Below the pieces are notes generated by a model. It was not told where the DNA came from, ran no database searches, and worked only from the letters and a program-made list of their open reading frames with translations. The position numbers and the translations under genes were made by a program. A stretch of DNA of 45,431 nt from GCA-002840305 sp964609365 (lineage in GTDB: Bacteria > Patescibacteriota > Patescibacteriia > Patescibacteriales > UBA12465), in the NCBI GenBank assembly GCA_964609365.1, contig CAZSRC010000002.1, forward strand, positions 1 to 45,431, given 5' to 3'. The first letter of the stretch is position 1. Each line of letters starts with the position of its first letter. Below, piece by piece: positions 7,349 through 16,430 of the stretch.

Positions 7349-8578
7349 ATGAAACAATCATTTCTATTCACTAAAACAATTAAGGAGATCCCTAAAGATG
7401 AAACTTCTTATAATGCTCAAACTTTAATAAGGGCAGGCTTTATTGATAAGCTTGGTGCTGGTATTTATACATTTTTACCCTTGGGTTTAAGGGTTTTAAA
7501 TAAAATAAATAATATCATCAGAGAGGAAATTAATTCTGTTGGTGGGCAAGAGGTTTTAATGCCTGCGCTTACTCCTAAAGAGATTTGGCAAACAACGGAT
7601 CGCTGGGAAAACTTTGATGCCCTATTTAAACTTTTTGGCTCAGATGATAAGGAATATGCCTTAGGTGCTACCCACGAAGAAATTGTTACACCATTGGCAC
7701 AAAAATTTACCTTATCTTATCGAGATTTACCTTTCTCTATTTATCAAATTCAAACTAAATTTCGCAATGAAAAAAGAGCTAAGGCAGGCTTACTTCGGGG
7801 TCGAGAATTTTCAATGAAAGATTTATATTCTTTTCATGTTTCCCAAGAAGATCTTGATATTTATTATGAAAAAGTTAAACAGGTTTATTTTAATATTTAT
7901 AAAAGACTAGGATTAGGGGATATCACATATTTGACCTATGCTTCTGGAGGAGCTTTTTCTAAATATTCTCATGAATTTCAAACTATTTGTTCAGCCGGAG
8001 AAGATATTATTTATATTTGCCAAAAATGTAAAACTGCTATTAATCGAGAAATAATAGAAGAGCAAAAAGATTGCCCTGAATGTGGTAGTAATGATTTTAA
8101 AGAAGAAAAGGCTATTGAAGTGGGAAATATTTTTAAATTAGGAACTAAATTTTCCAAGTCTTTTGGTTTTCAGTATAAAAATCAATCTGATGATATTGGC
8201 GATATCATTATGGGTTGTTATGGTATGGGACCTAGTAGAATATTGGGAACTATTGTAGAGGTCTACCATGATGATAAAGGGATTATTTGGCCAGATAATA
8301 TAGCTCCTTTTTCTATTCACTTAATATCCTTAAAACAAAATGAAGAAGCCGAAAAAATTTATCAAAAATTAATATCTGCCGGTTTTGATGTTTTGTATGA
8401 TGATCGTGATGAGATTTCGGCTGGAGAGAAATTTGCCGATGCTGATTTAATTGGTTGTCCAGTTAGATTAGTTTTAAGTTCTAAAACATTAACAGATAAT
8501 AAAATTGAATTTAAAGCTAGGAAAAATAATAATTTAGAGCTAATAAATATTGATGATTTATTAAAATTTTTAAATTAA
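7349..8578 (+). CDS. proS: Proline--tRNA ligase, short form without INS editing domain
   Basis: Class II synthetase charging tRNA-Pro. Motif 1 region: LPLGLRVLNKI and GGQEVLMPALTP. Motif 2: TKFRNEKRAKAGLLRGREFSM. Motif 3: MGPSRILGTIVE. ASGGAFSKYSHEF is followed by a zinc-ribbon pair, C224xxC227 and C242xxC245. At 409 aa it is much shorter than the roughly 570-aa bacterial type because the INS (YbaK-like) insertion that removes mischarged Ala is absent; the anticodon-binding domain is retained at the C terminus. Editing may be done by a free-standing protein elsewhere or not at all. mreB follows after 4 nt. Confidence 0.92.
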   Translation: MKQSFLFTKTIKEIPKDETSYNAQTLIRAGFIDKLGAGIYTFLPLGLRVLNKINNIIREEINSVGGQEVLMPALTPKEIWQTTDRWENFDALFKLFGSDDKEYALGATHEEIVTPLAQKFTLSYRDLPFSIYQIQTKFRNEKRAKAGLLRGREFSMKDLYSFHVSQEDLDIYYEKVKQVYFNIYKRLGLGDITYLTYASGGAFSKYSHEFQTICSAGEDIIYICQKCKTAINREIIEEQKDCPECGSNDFKEEKAIEVGNIFKLGTKFSKSFGFQYKNQSDDIGDIIMGCYGMGPSRILGTIVEVYHDDKGIIWPDNIAPFSIHLISLKQNEEAEKIYQKLISAGFDVLYDDRDEISAGEKFADADLIGCPVRLVLSSKTLTDNKIEFKARKNNNLELINIDDLLKFLN

Positions 8579-8582
8579 AATT

Positions 8583-9626
8583 ATGTTTGAATTTTTTAAA
8601 AGAATAGGAAGACTTGGTCATGATATCGCTATTGATTTAGGTACTAAAAATACCCTAGTTTATGTTGATAAAAAAGGTATTATCATTAACGAACCTAGTG
8701 TTGTAGCTATTAATACTAAAACAACTGAAATTTTAGAAATTGGGCATGAGGCTAAAAAAATGGTTGGAAAAACTCCAGCTCATATTCAGGCAATTAAACC
8801 TTTGGTTGATGGTGTTATTTCTGATTTTGAAATTACTGAAAAAATGTTAAAACATTTTATTAATAAAGTTCATGGAGAGGGTTTTTCTTTTTTACCTCGC
8901 CCTCGTGTTATCATCGGAATTCCTTTAGATATTACAGAGGTAGAAAAAAAAGCCGTAGAGGATGCCGCCAAGTCAGCTGGCGCCAGGAAGGTTTATTTAA
9001 TAGAGGAAGTTATGGCCGCTGCTTTAGGAGCCGGTCTTCCAGTGGATAGTCCTAGAGCTAATATGATTGTTGATATCGGTGGAGGTACAACTGACATAGC
9101 AGTTATTTCTTTATCTGGAGTAGTTTCTTGGAAATCTTTAAGATTAGCAGGAAATGAATTGGATAATAATATTTCTGATTATATTAGAGATAATTTTAAT
9201 GTTTTAATTGGTGAGCAATTATCAGAAAAAATAAAAATAAATCTAGCATCAGTTATACCATTTGATGAAGAAAGAACTATGGAAATAAGAGGTAGGGATC
9301 TGGTAAACGGTCTTCCAACTTCTATTACTATTTCTGATTCTCAAGTTAGAGAAGCGATAAAAAAAACAATTATAAAAATAGTAGAAAATATAAAATTAAC
9401 CCTAGAAGAAACTCCGCCAGAATTAGTTTCAGATATTTATGAGCACGGACTTTATTTAAGTGGTGGTGGAGCACTTCTTTATGGTTTGGATAAGCTAGTT
9501 GCCAAGGCCACTAAGATACCAGTTTTAGTTGTTGATGATCCACTTTCAGCTATGGTTAGGGGTTCTGGTGCTTTATTTGCAGACGAAGAATTATTAAAAA
9601 AAATAACATCAGTTTTGGATTTATAG
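8583..9626 (+). CDS. mreB: Rod-shape protein MreB (first copy, with mreC and mreD)
   Basis: 347-aa bacterial actin that forms membrane-bound filaments steering cell-wall elongation. Actin-fold motifs: phosphate-1 DIAIDLGTKNTLVYV, phosphate-2 IVDIGGGTTDIAVIS and adenosine motif YLSGGGALLYGLD. The first residues, MFEFFKRIGRLG, form a likely amphipathic membrane-binding helix as in Gram-negative MreB. It sits 4 nt after proS and 10 nt before mreC, in the classic mreBCD order. A second paralogue lies at 17753. Confidence 0.93.
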   Translation: MFEFFKRIGRLGHDIAIDLGTKNTLVYVDKKGIIINEPSVVAINTKTTEILEIGHEAKKMVGKTPAHIQAIKPLVDGVISDFEITEKMLKHFINKVHGEGFSFLPRPRVIIGIPLDITEVEKKAVEDAAKSAGARKVYLIEEVMAAALGAGLPVDSPRANMIVDIGGGTTDIAVISLSGVVSWKSLRLAGNELDNNISDYIRDNFNVLIGEQLSEKIKINLASVIPFDEERTMEIRGRDLVNGLPTSITISDSQVREAIKKTIIKIVENIKLTLEETPPELVSDIYEHGLYLSGGGALLYGLDKLVAKATKIPVLVVDDPLSAMVRGSGALFADEELLKKITSVLDL

Positions 9627-9636
9627 CTTTATTATT

Positions 9637-10443
9637 ATGATTTTTTTTAAGAGAAATAAATTTTATAAAATTATTATAGCAGTTTTCTTACTGCTTGTTT
9701 TTTTAAATTTTATTAATTTTTCTTCTTTTGGTAGAAGAATATTTTCTATAGTAGTTGAGCCAGGTACAAGTTATTCTAAGAATTTATCTGAAAAATTATT
9801 TGTTAATAAAAAAAATAAAAAAGAACTTGAGGATAAGATTTTAATTTTAGAAGAAAAAATTCAATCTACAGATGTTGAAATGGCCAGGCTTTATTCTCTA
9901 GAAGATGAAAATAATTCGCTAAGAAATCATCTTAGTTTTTTTAATGATAAATCTTTTGATTATGTTTTAGCTAATGTTCTTTGGCAGGAAAATTTTTTAA
10001 ATTTTTCTCACTATAATCAAAATATTATAATAAATAAAGGATCTGACAATAATTTACGCCCTGGCTTAGCTGTTTTAAATGAATTTGGCATCGTTGTAGG
10101 TAGAATAATAGACGTTCAAGAGAAGCAATCCAGAGTTTGTTTAATGAATAATAATTTTTGTAAAATGGCAGTATCTGTTAATAATAATGACAGGAGTATC
10201 GGTTTAGCTGAAGGTAATCTTGGCCTATCTATAAAATTAAATTTTGTTCCTCAAAATGAAGTAATTAATATTGGGGATATGATAATTAGCTCCGGATTAG
10301 AGAGTGATGTTCCTAGAGGTTTAGCAGTCGGCAAGGTTAATTACATTAATCAAGATGTTAGTGATATATGGCAAAATATAAGCATAGAGCCTCTTTTTAA
10401 TACTAATAAGTTAGGGATAGTCTCAATAATTATTCCTAAATAA
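9637..10443 (+). CDS. mreC: Rod-shape-determining protein MreC
   Basis: 268 aa. One membrane helix near the N terminus (about residues 11-28), a coiled coil (about 55-100, with KKELEDKILILEEKI) and a C-terminal beta domain (INKGSDNNLRPGLAVLNEFGIVVGR, shown in parts in the family as NKGs..gv..g..V....GvvG). MreC links cytoplasmic MreB filaments to the external cell-wall synthases. It is the middle gene of mreBCD with gaps of 10 and 5 nt. Length is normal. Confidence 0.87.
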   Translation: MIFFKRNKFYKIIIAVFLLLVFLNFINFSSFGRRIFSIVVEPGTSYSKNLSEKLFVNKKNKKELEDKILILEEKIQSTDVEMARLYSLEDENNSLRNHLSFFNDKSFDYVLANVLWQENFLNFSHYNQNIIINKGSDNNLRPGLAVLNEFGIVVGRIIDVQEKQSRVCLMNNNFCKMAVSVNNNDRSIGLAEGNLGLSIKLNFVPQNEVINIGDMIISSGLESDVPRGLAVGKVNYINQDVSDIWQNISIEPLFNTNKLGIVSIIIPK

Positions 10444-10448
10444 TTAAA

Positions 10449-10961
10449 ATGATAAAATTTATAAATTTTTTTAAATTTTTTGTTTTAGCTCTTTTTATAT
10501 TTTTGCTACAAAATGGGCTAATAAATTCAATGCCAGGAATTTTATCAAGGATAAATTTATTTCCATTTTTAATTATTTTTTTATTTATTTTTTATAATTT
10601 TCAAGCATCTCTTTATTTTTCAGTTTTTCTAGGATTTTTATTAGATATATTTTCTTTTTATCCTTTTGGGGTTTATCTAGTATCATTTTTAGTAGTGTTA
10701 TCTCTAGCTAATTTTTTTTGGGACAAATTCTTTACAAATAAGTCTGTTTATTCATTTTTAGCTCTAAGTTCTTTTTTGTTATTTTTTTATAATATAGTTC
10801 TTTATTCTATTATTTATTATTTTGATAGTTTTTACTTAGATTTTTTTTATTTTGGTAAAATATTCTGGATTAATTTATTTTGGGAGTTTTTCTGGCTTAA
10901 TTTAGGGGTATTAATTTCTTTTTATTTAATGCAAACAAATAATAAAAAGTTTTTAAGTTAA
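10449..10961 (+). CDS. mreD: Rod-shape-determining protein MreD
   Basis: 170-aa protein, almost entirely hydrophobic, with about five membrane helices. Primary sequence is weakly conserved in this family. The call rests on size, the helix pattern, the motif-like stretch FLGFLLDIFSFYPFGVYLVS (the family's G...D......G) and its position 5 nt after mreC. MreD is an integral component of the elongation complex. A promoter for the next gene begins just after the stop. Confidence 0.8.
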   Translation: MIKFINFFKFFVLALFIFLLQNGLINSMPGILSRINLFPFLIIFLFIFYNFQASLYFSVFLGFLLDIFSFYPFGVYLVSFLVVLSLANFFWDKFFTNKSVYSFLALSSFLLFFYNIVLYSIIYYFDSFYLDFFYFGKIFWINLFWEFFWLNLGVLISFYLMQTNNKKFLS

Positions 10962-10966
10962 TTTTT

Positions 10967-10995
10967 TTGATAAAAAAGCAAATTAATGCTATTAT
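10967..10995 (+). promoter_or_regulatory. Sigma-70-type promoter for the PfkB-family kinase gene
   Basis: TTGATA (10967-10972), a 17-nt spacer and TATTAT (10990-10995). The predicted start near 11002 gives a leader of about 18 nt to the ATG at 11020. Confidence 0.5.
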
Positions 10996-11019
10996 ATTAT
11001 TGTTTTTAATTATTTGAGA

Positions 11020-12006
11020 ATGAAATTTGATTTTATTACAATTGGTGGAATTACTGAAGATATAGTCTTTTTTACAGACCAGGGTCTTTTAATTCAAAAT
11101 AAGGAAAATATTTTAATGCAAAAAATATTAGGTTTTGAATATGGTTCTAAAATCAATATAAAAGAATACGGTCATTATTTTGGCGGTGGAGCTCTTAATA
11201 CAGCGGTTAACTTTAGTAATCTAGGATTTAAAAGTTCTTGTGTTTCTAGGGTTGGCAAAGATGAGAGATCCTCTAGATTTTTAAAAGTTTTAAAAAATAA
11301 AAAAATAGATAGTAAAAATATAGAATTTGATAGGAAGCATGATTCTGGATTTTCTTTTATTTTAAATAATAAAAAAGATAGAATTATTTTTACTTATCGA
11401 GGCGCTAATGATTATTTAGATTTAGGCAAAAAAGATTTAAGTTTTTTAAGTCATTCAAGGTGGGTTTATCTAAGCTCATTACCAAGTAATTGCAGTGAAA
11501 GTTTAAAAAATATTTTTAAAAATAAAAATAAAATAGCATGGAATCCCGGAATACAGCAACTTTCCAAGGGTATCAGTGGAATATCTGGGTTTTTAAAAAA
11601 AACTGATATTTTAATATTAAATAAAGATGAGGCCCTAGAGTTAATTAAAAAAACTAAGCACCTAGAAAATATTAAAGATAGTTTTTTGATTAATTCTAAA
11701 AATCTAATTAAATTATTAAAAACAGAAAGTCTCTCAAATATTATCATCTTAACTGACGGAGAGAACGGAGCTTATTTTTTTGATGGAAATAATTTTTATT
11801 ATCAAAAAATAATTAAAAATTCAAAAAAAATTGATTCAACTGGAGTTGGCGATACCTTTGCCTCTACCTTTGTAGCATTTTTTGAGAGGCTTAATGGGGA
11901 TTATAAAAAATCTATGTTTTTAGCTGTTAAAAATGCTTCATCAGTTGTATCTATGCCTGGAGCTCAAAATGGGCTTTTAAATTTGAAAGATTTGTTAAAA
12001 AGTTAA
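11020..12006 (+). CDS. PfkB-family carbohydrate kinase
   Basis: 328-aa ribokinase-fold sugar or nucleoside kinase. The substrate-side signature is GGGALNTAVNFSNLG with VSRVGKDERS. The C-terminal catalytic signature is DSTGVGDTFASTFVAFF, with the likely catalytic base D278. A TTG at 11014 is in frame, but ATG 11020 gives the expected N terminus (MKFDFITIGGITEDI). The family covers ribokinase, fructokinase, adenosine kinase and ADP-heptose-type kinases; the sequence alone does not fix the substrate. It has its own promoter between mreD and the response regulator. Confidence 0.8.
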   Translation: MKFDFITIGGITEDIVFFTDQGLLIQNKENILMQKILGFEYGSKINIKEYGHYFGGGALNTAVNFSNLGFKSSCVSRVGKDERSSRFLKVLKNKKIDSKNIEFDRKHDSGFSFILNNKKDRIIFTYRGANDYLDLGKKDLSFLSHSRWVYLSSLPSNCSESLKNIFKNKNKIAWNPGIQQLSKGISGISGFLKKTDILILNKDEALELIKKTKHLENIKDSFLINSKNLIKLLKTESLSNIIILTDGENGAYFFDGNNFYYQKIIKNSKKIDSTGVGDTFASTFVAFFERLNGDYKKSMFLAVKNASSVVSMPGAQNGLLNLKDLLKS

Positions 12007-12072
12007 TATATATTTATAAATTAATAAAAATCTAATTTTATCTAAAATTTTTTAAGATTAGAATAAAAAAAT

Positions 12073-12510
12073 ATGAAAAATATTTTTATAATCGAAGATG
12101 ATCTAAATATTTTATATGGCTTAAAGGATATTTTTTCTTCAAATGATTATGAGGTTGAAACTAGTGATTCAAATGAGGAGCTAGATGATTTGATCAAAAG
12201 AATCAAAAAATTTAAAACAAATATAGTTGTTTTGGATTTAGTTTTACCAAAATTAGATGGACTAGAAGTTATTAAAACAATAAAATCTAATGATGATCTT
12301 AAGGATATAGAGATATTTATCTTTACGGATTTGAGCGATGAAGATGGTAAGAGTAGAAGTGTTGGACTCGGGGCTAATTATTATTTTATGAAAAATGAGT
12401 TTGATATTTATGCTTTTGCTAATAAAATAATGCGTATCATGGACAGATCTTCTAATGATTTTGTTGACGAAGATAATCTAGAGGACTCAGAGGATATAGT
12501 CATGGATTAG
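12073..12510 (+). CDS. Single-domain response regulator (CheY-like)
   Basis: 145-aa receiver domain without a DNA-binding or enzymatic output domain. Acidic pocket: E8/D9/D10 (IEDDLNI); phospho-acceptor D55 in VVLDLVLPKLDG; conserved T85; conserved K107 in YYFMKNEFD. The tail after about residue 125 is strongly acidic. Such stand-alone receivers act through protein contacts or phosphorelays. There is no kinase gene next to it; the closest in the window is at 1536. It precedes the exporter operon by 23 nt, so it may be cotranscribed with it. Confidence 0.85.
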   Translation: MKNIFIIEDDLNILYGLKDIFSSNDYEVETSDSNEELDDLIKRIKKFKTNIVVLDLVLPKLDGLEVIKTIKSNDDLKDIEIFIFTDLSDEDGKSRSVGLGANYYFMKNEFDIYAFANKIMRIMDRSSNDFVDEDNLEDSEDIVMD

Positions 12511-12533
12511 TTATTTAATTTAATTTAATTTTT

Positions 12534-14450
12534 ATGAAATTTAAAAGAAAAAGATTGATTATAGTTATTTCTATAATTTTATTTATTGTTTTTATTATAT
12601 TTTTATCCTTTTTTAAAAAAGATAAGGTTGAATATGTTAGCGTTGAATTAAAAAAACAAAATTTAATTCAAACTGTTAGTGAAATAGGAACCGTTAAAGC
12701 TAATCAAGAATTAGGTTTAAATTTTTTACAAGCTGGAAAATTAAAATCTCTTAATTTTAAGGTTGGTGATCAGGTTAACGAGGGAGATGTTTTGGCTGAG
12801 CTTGATTACTCTTCATTATTAATAAGAAAAGATGAGGTTTTAGCTTCTTTGAAAATTGCTCAAACTAATCAAGATAAGTTAATAAAAGGGGCTTCTTATG
12901 AAGATATTGCTGTTTTAGAGGCACAAGTTAGGCAATCAGAAAGTTCTTATGAGTCAGCTAAAAAAGATTTAGAGCAAGTAAAAAAAATGAGCTCTGAAAA
13001 TATTTATCAAGCTGAAAGAAATTTAAGTGATTTGTTGCTACCAAATTCTCAATTAAAAATGTCAGTCAAACAATCAGTTGAATCAGCTAAACTTGCCTTG
13101 TCTAATACTGAAAAAACATCAAAACAAATTATGGAAAATAGTAGACAGTCAATGCTTTCTTCTATTGATTATAATTTTTCAGTTGCTAGAGCCTCCTTGG
13201 ACTCTATTAATAGAATTTTAAATGATGAAGATATAAAAAATGTTTTTAGTGTTAAAAACTATTTTTATAAAATAGAAAGTGAAAAATCTTATAATCAGTC
13301 AATGGAGTTTTTACCAAAAATAGAGGCTCAAATTAAAATAGCAAAGCTTGATAGTAATAAAGAAAATTTAAAAAAAACATCAGATGAATTAGTTTCTTTT
13401 TTGAATCAAGTTTTTTTAACTTTAAATAATTGTTTTAGTGCTCTAGAGAGTACTATTACATCATCCTCTTTTTCGCAAGCATCTTTAGATAATTTTAAAA
13501 ATTTAGTTAATACAAATAAAACTAATATTAATAGATCATTGTCTGATTTACAGGGAACTTATTTCGCTTTTAATAATTCAGTCTTAAGTTATGAAACAAA
13601 TGTTTCCAGTGCTCAAGATAACCTAGGAAAAGCAGAGGCTGCTTTAAGTGATGCTATTTCTGCTGCTGAAAATAATTTAAGCATAGTTAAAATTAGCTCT
13701 GGTCAACAAATTTTATCATCAGAGTCTAGACTTGATTCTGCTAAAAAATCTTATGAAGTTGCTAAATTACAATTATCAAAACTTAAAACTTCAGCTAGTT
13801 CAAATGATTTAAAATTAGCACAAGCTCAGGTAGACCAAGCTAATGCTAGCTTAAGTTTAATAGAAAAACAAATTGAAGATAATTTAATTAAAGCACCTAT
13901 TAATGGAAAAATAGTAAAAATGAATTATGAAGTTGGAGAACAAGTTAATAATTCTAAGTCAGTTATTAGTTTATTAACTGAAAATAATTTTGAAATTGAG
14001 GTTTTAATTTCTGAATCAGATATTAGTAAAATTAAAATTGGTAATAAAGCAGAAATTAGTTTTGATGCTTTTGGAGATGATTATAAAATTGATGCTCAGG
14101 TTTATTTTATTGAACCAGCTGCTACCTCTATTTCAGATGTTATATATTATAAAACAAAACTTATTTTTTCAGAGGATCAAATTGATTCAAATAGTTTTGT
14201 TATTAAATCAGGGATGACTGCAAATGTTAATATTGTTGCTAATTTCAAGAAAAATGTTTTGACTTTGCCATCTAGAGCGATTTTGACTAATAGTGATGGA
14301 CTTCGTTATGTTAGACTTTTAGAAAATAATAATATTAAAGAAGTTTTAGTTGAAATTGGTTTAAGTGGTGATCAAACTATGACTGAAGTTTTATCTGAGG
14401 ATTTAAAAGAAGGGGATTTAATAGTTACTTCTATTAGAAATAAAGATTAG
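12534..14450 (+). CDS. HlyD/MacA-type membrane-fusion (adapter) protein with very long coiled coil
   Basis: 638 aa. One N-terminal membrane helix (about residues 8-27). The first half of the lipoyl/barrel-sandwich domain is at about 67-91 (AGKLKSLNFKVGDQVNEGD) and the second half at about 450-482 (APINGKIVKMNYEVGEQV). The halves are separated by roughly 360 residues rich in Ala, Ser, Gln and Lys with heptad character, whereas MacA-type adapters usually have a much shorter hairpin. A beta-barrel and membrane-proximal region follows. It is the first gene of an exporter with the ATPase 3 nt downstream and two permeases. In a single-membrane cell it would act as an external funnel or substrate holder, like the YknX type; cargo is unknown. 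Confidence 0.85.
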   Translation: MKFKRKRLIIVISIILFIVFIIFLSFFKKDKVEYVSVELKKQNLIQTVSEIGTVKANQELGLNFLQAGKLKSLNFKVGDQVNEGDVLAELDYSSLLIRKDEVLASLKIAQTNQDKLIKGASYEDIAVLEAQVRQSESSYESAKKDLEQVKKMSSENIYQAERNLSDLLLPNSQLKMSVKQSVESAKLALSNTEKTSKQIMENSRQSMLSSIDYNFSVARASLDSINRILNDEDIKNVFSVKNYFYKIESEKSYNQSMEFLPKIEAQIKIAKLDSNKENLKKTSDELVSFLNQVFLTLNNCFSALESTITSSSFSQASLDNFKNLVNTNKTNINRSLSDLQGTYFAFNNSVLSYETNVSSAQDNLGKAEAALSDAISAAENNLSIVKISSGQQILSSESRLDSAKKSYEVAKLQLSKLKTSASSNDLKLAQAQVDQANASLSLIEKQIEDNLIKAPINGKIVKMNYEVGEQVNNSKSVISLLTENNFEIEVLISESDISKIKIGNKAEISFDAFGDDYKIDAQVYFIEPAATSISDVIYYKTKLIFSEDQIDSNSFVIKSGMTANVNIVANFKKNVLTLPSRAILTNSDGLRYVRLLENNNIKEVLVEIGLSGDQTMTEVLSEDLKEGDLIVTSIRNKD

Positions 14451-14453
14451 TTT

Positions 14454-15167
14454 ATGTTAATAAATATTGATAATTTAGTAAAAGAATATAAATCTGAAGA
14501 TATTATAACCAAGGTATTACACGGTCTTTCTTTTAATATTGATCATGGAGAGTTTGTATCTATTATGGGTCCATCTGGATCAGGAAAATCAACCTTAATG
14601 CATATTTTAGGGTTACTTGATAGACTTAGCTCCGGCTCTTATTATTTTGAAGGGGAGGATGTTAGTAAAATGGATGATGATCAATTAGCAGCTTTTAGAA
14701 ATGAAAAAATTGGTTTTGTTTTTCAATCTTTTAATTTATTATCAAAAACATCTGTTTTAGATAATGTTATATTACCGCTAACCTATTCTAGTGATAAAAA
14801 AAATATGAGCACTAGAGCAAAGGAGGTTTTAACAAGTGTTGGGCTGTCTCATCGTTTTAATTATTACACTAATCAAATATCTGGTGGTGAAAAACAAAGA
14901 GTTGCAATTGCTAGAGCTTTAGTAAATAATCCCTCAGTTATTTTTGCTGATGAGCCAACTGGAAATCTTGATTCTAAATCTGGCATTCAAATTATGGATA
15001 TTTTACAGAAATTAAATGATCAAGGTAATACAATTATTTTAGTAACCCATGAAACCTATACAGCGGAGCATGCAAAAAGAATAATAAAAGTTAGAGATGG
15101 TTTAATTATTAGTGATGAACCAGTCTTGAATCGTAGATTTGCTAAGGATGGTCTAACTTTGAAATAA
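14454..15167 (+). CDS. MacB/LolD-type ABC transporter ATPase
   Basis: 237-aa nucleotide-binding subunit. Walker A GPSGSGKST at residues 39-47, Q-loop FQSFNLL, signature ISGGEKQ at 142-148, Walker B VIFADEP at 162-168 and switch H199 in LVTHE. The sequence around VFQSFNLLSKTSVLDNVILP and GNLDSKSG is typical of the MacB/LolD/FtsE-like group, which powers mechanotransmission rather than classical channel transport. The stop codon TAA is followed directly by the ATG of the first permease, so coupled translation is likely. Confidence 0.93.
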   Translation: MLINIDNLVKEYKSEDIITKVLHGLSFNIDHGEFVSIMGPSGSGKSTLMHILGLLDRLSSGSYYFEGEDVSKMDDDQLAAFRNEKIGFVFQSFNLLSKTSVLDNVILPLTYSSDKKNMSTRAKEVLTSVGLSHRFNYYTNQISGGEKQRVAIARALVNNPSVIFADEPTGNLDSKSGIQIMDILQKLNDQGNTIILVTHETYTAEHAKRIIKVRDGLIISDEPVLNRRFAKDGLTLK

Positions 15168-16424
15168 ATGAATTTTTTATCTCTCAAACAAGCTTTTAAT
15201 ACTTCAATTAAAGCTCTTAAGGCCAATAAGGCTAGGAGTTTTTTAACTATGCTTGGTATAATTATTGGAGTTGCCTCTGTTATTATTATTATGTCAGTTG
15301 GTTCAGGGGCTCAAAGTTTGATATTAGGTCAAATAGAGGGACTAGGTTCTAATTTGGTATCAATTACTCCCGGTAAATTAGATGATAAGGGTCCACCAAC
15401 ATCTGTTTTGGGGATAGTAGTGACATCACTTACCTTAGATGATTTCAAGTCTATAGAAAATTCTAAAAATTTAATTGGCATTGATTCTCTGGTTGCCTAT
15501 GTAGAGGGCTTGGCGACTATTTCTTTTAAAAATAATTCATATGATTCTAGTGTTGAGGGTGTTACTGAAACTTATATTGAAACAGAGGGAGGGGAATTAA
15601 GTAATGGTAGGTTTTTTAGCAAGGAAGAAAATGACTCTCTAGGAAGGGTTGTCGTTCTTGGAAATACTGTTAAAAATGAGTTATTTGGTGATTCAAATCC
15701 AGTAGGTCAGAGGGTTAAAATAAAAAAACAAATTTTCGAAGTAATTGGAGTTTTAGAGGAGAGGGGACAAGTTGCTTTTAGAGATTATGATAATAAGGTT
15801 TTGATTCCTATTAAAACCATGCAAAAAAATATAGCTGGTATAAACTATTTAAATAGTATAAATATTAAACTTAGTGAAGGTACCATTTTATCAAATGCCA
15901 TTAGTGATATAGAAAATATTTTAAGAGAGAATCATGGAATAAAAGATCAAAGTGGTGATAGTGATGATTTTTCAGTTAGAAGTTTAACGGAACTACTTAA
16001 TTTAATAAAAACTATAACAGATGCTTTGAGATATTTTTTGGCATTAATGGCTGGTTTATCGCTTATTGTTGGTGGTATTGGTATTATGAATATTATGCTT
16101 ATTAGTGTTAATGAAAGGACCAGGGAAATAGGAGTTCGAAAGGCTATAGGCGCTTCTAATAAAAATATAATTAGTCAATTTTTATTAGAATCAATATTTT
16201 TAACTTTAATTGGAGGAATAATTGGTATAGTTGTGGGAATTATAATTTCTTGGTTTATTTCTTTGATTATGAATTATTTAAATTACGACTGGTCTTTTAT
16301 TGTCAGTCTATTTTCTGTCTTTATTGCCGTTTTTGTTTCAGCTTTAGTTGGTTTAGTTTTTGGTCTTTATCCAGCCAAGAAGGCTAGCAAGTTGGAGCCA
16401 GTTCAAGCTCTTAGTTATGAATAA
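15168..16424 (+). CDS. MacB-like FtsX-family permease (first of two)
   Basis: 418 aa. A first membrane helix (about residues 22-45, with NKARSFLTMLGIIIGVAS), then a large external MacB periplasmic-core-type domain (about 50-270), then three C-terminal helices of the FtsX domain. The conserved turn ERTREIGVRKAIGAS and the terminal PAKKASKLEPVQALSYE are hallmarks. It starts immediately after the ATPase stop. Together with the second permease of the same length it could form a heterodimeric exporter or two alternative complexes sharing one ATPase. Confidence 0.9.
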   Translation: MNFLSLKQAFNTSIKALKANKARSFLTMLGIIIGVASVIIIMSVGSGAQSLILGQIEGLGSNLVSITPGKLDDKGPPTSVLGIVVTSLTLDDFKSIENSKNLIGIDSLVAYVEGLATISFKNNSYDSSVEGVTETYIETEGGELSNGRFFSKEENDSLGRVVVLGNTVKNELFGDSNPVGQRVKIKKQIFEVIGVLEERGQVAFRDYDNKVLIPIKTMQKNIAGINYLNSINIKLSEGTILSNAISDIENILRENHGIKDQSGDSDDFSVRSLTELLNLIKTITDALRYFLALMAGLSLIVGGIGIMNIMLISVNERTREIGVRKAIGASNKNIISQFLLESIFLTLIGGIIGIVVGIIISWFISLIMNYLNYDWSFIVSLFSVFIAVFVSALVGLVFGLYPAKKASKLEPVQALSYE

Positions 16425-16430
16425 TTTTTT

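Noticed and set aside
12031..12062. TCTAATTTT / AAGATTAGA inverted repeat just before the response regulator
   Set aside because: Only A/T-rich pairing with one wobble, a long loop and no T run. In sequence this A/T-rich such matches occur by chance.
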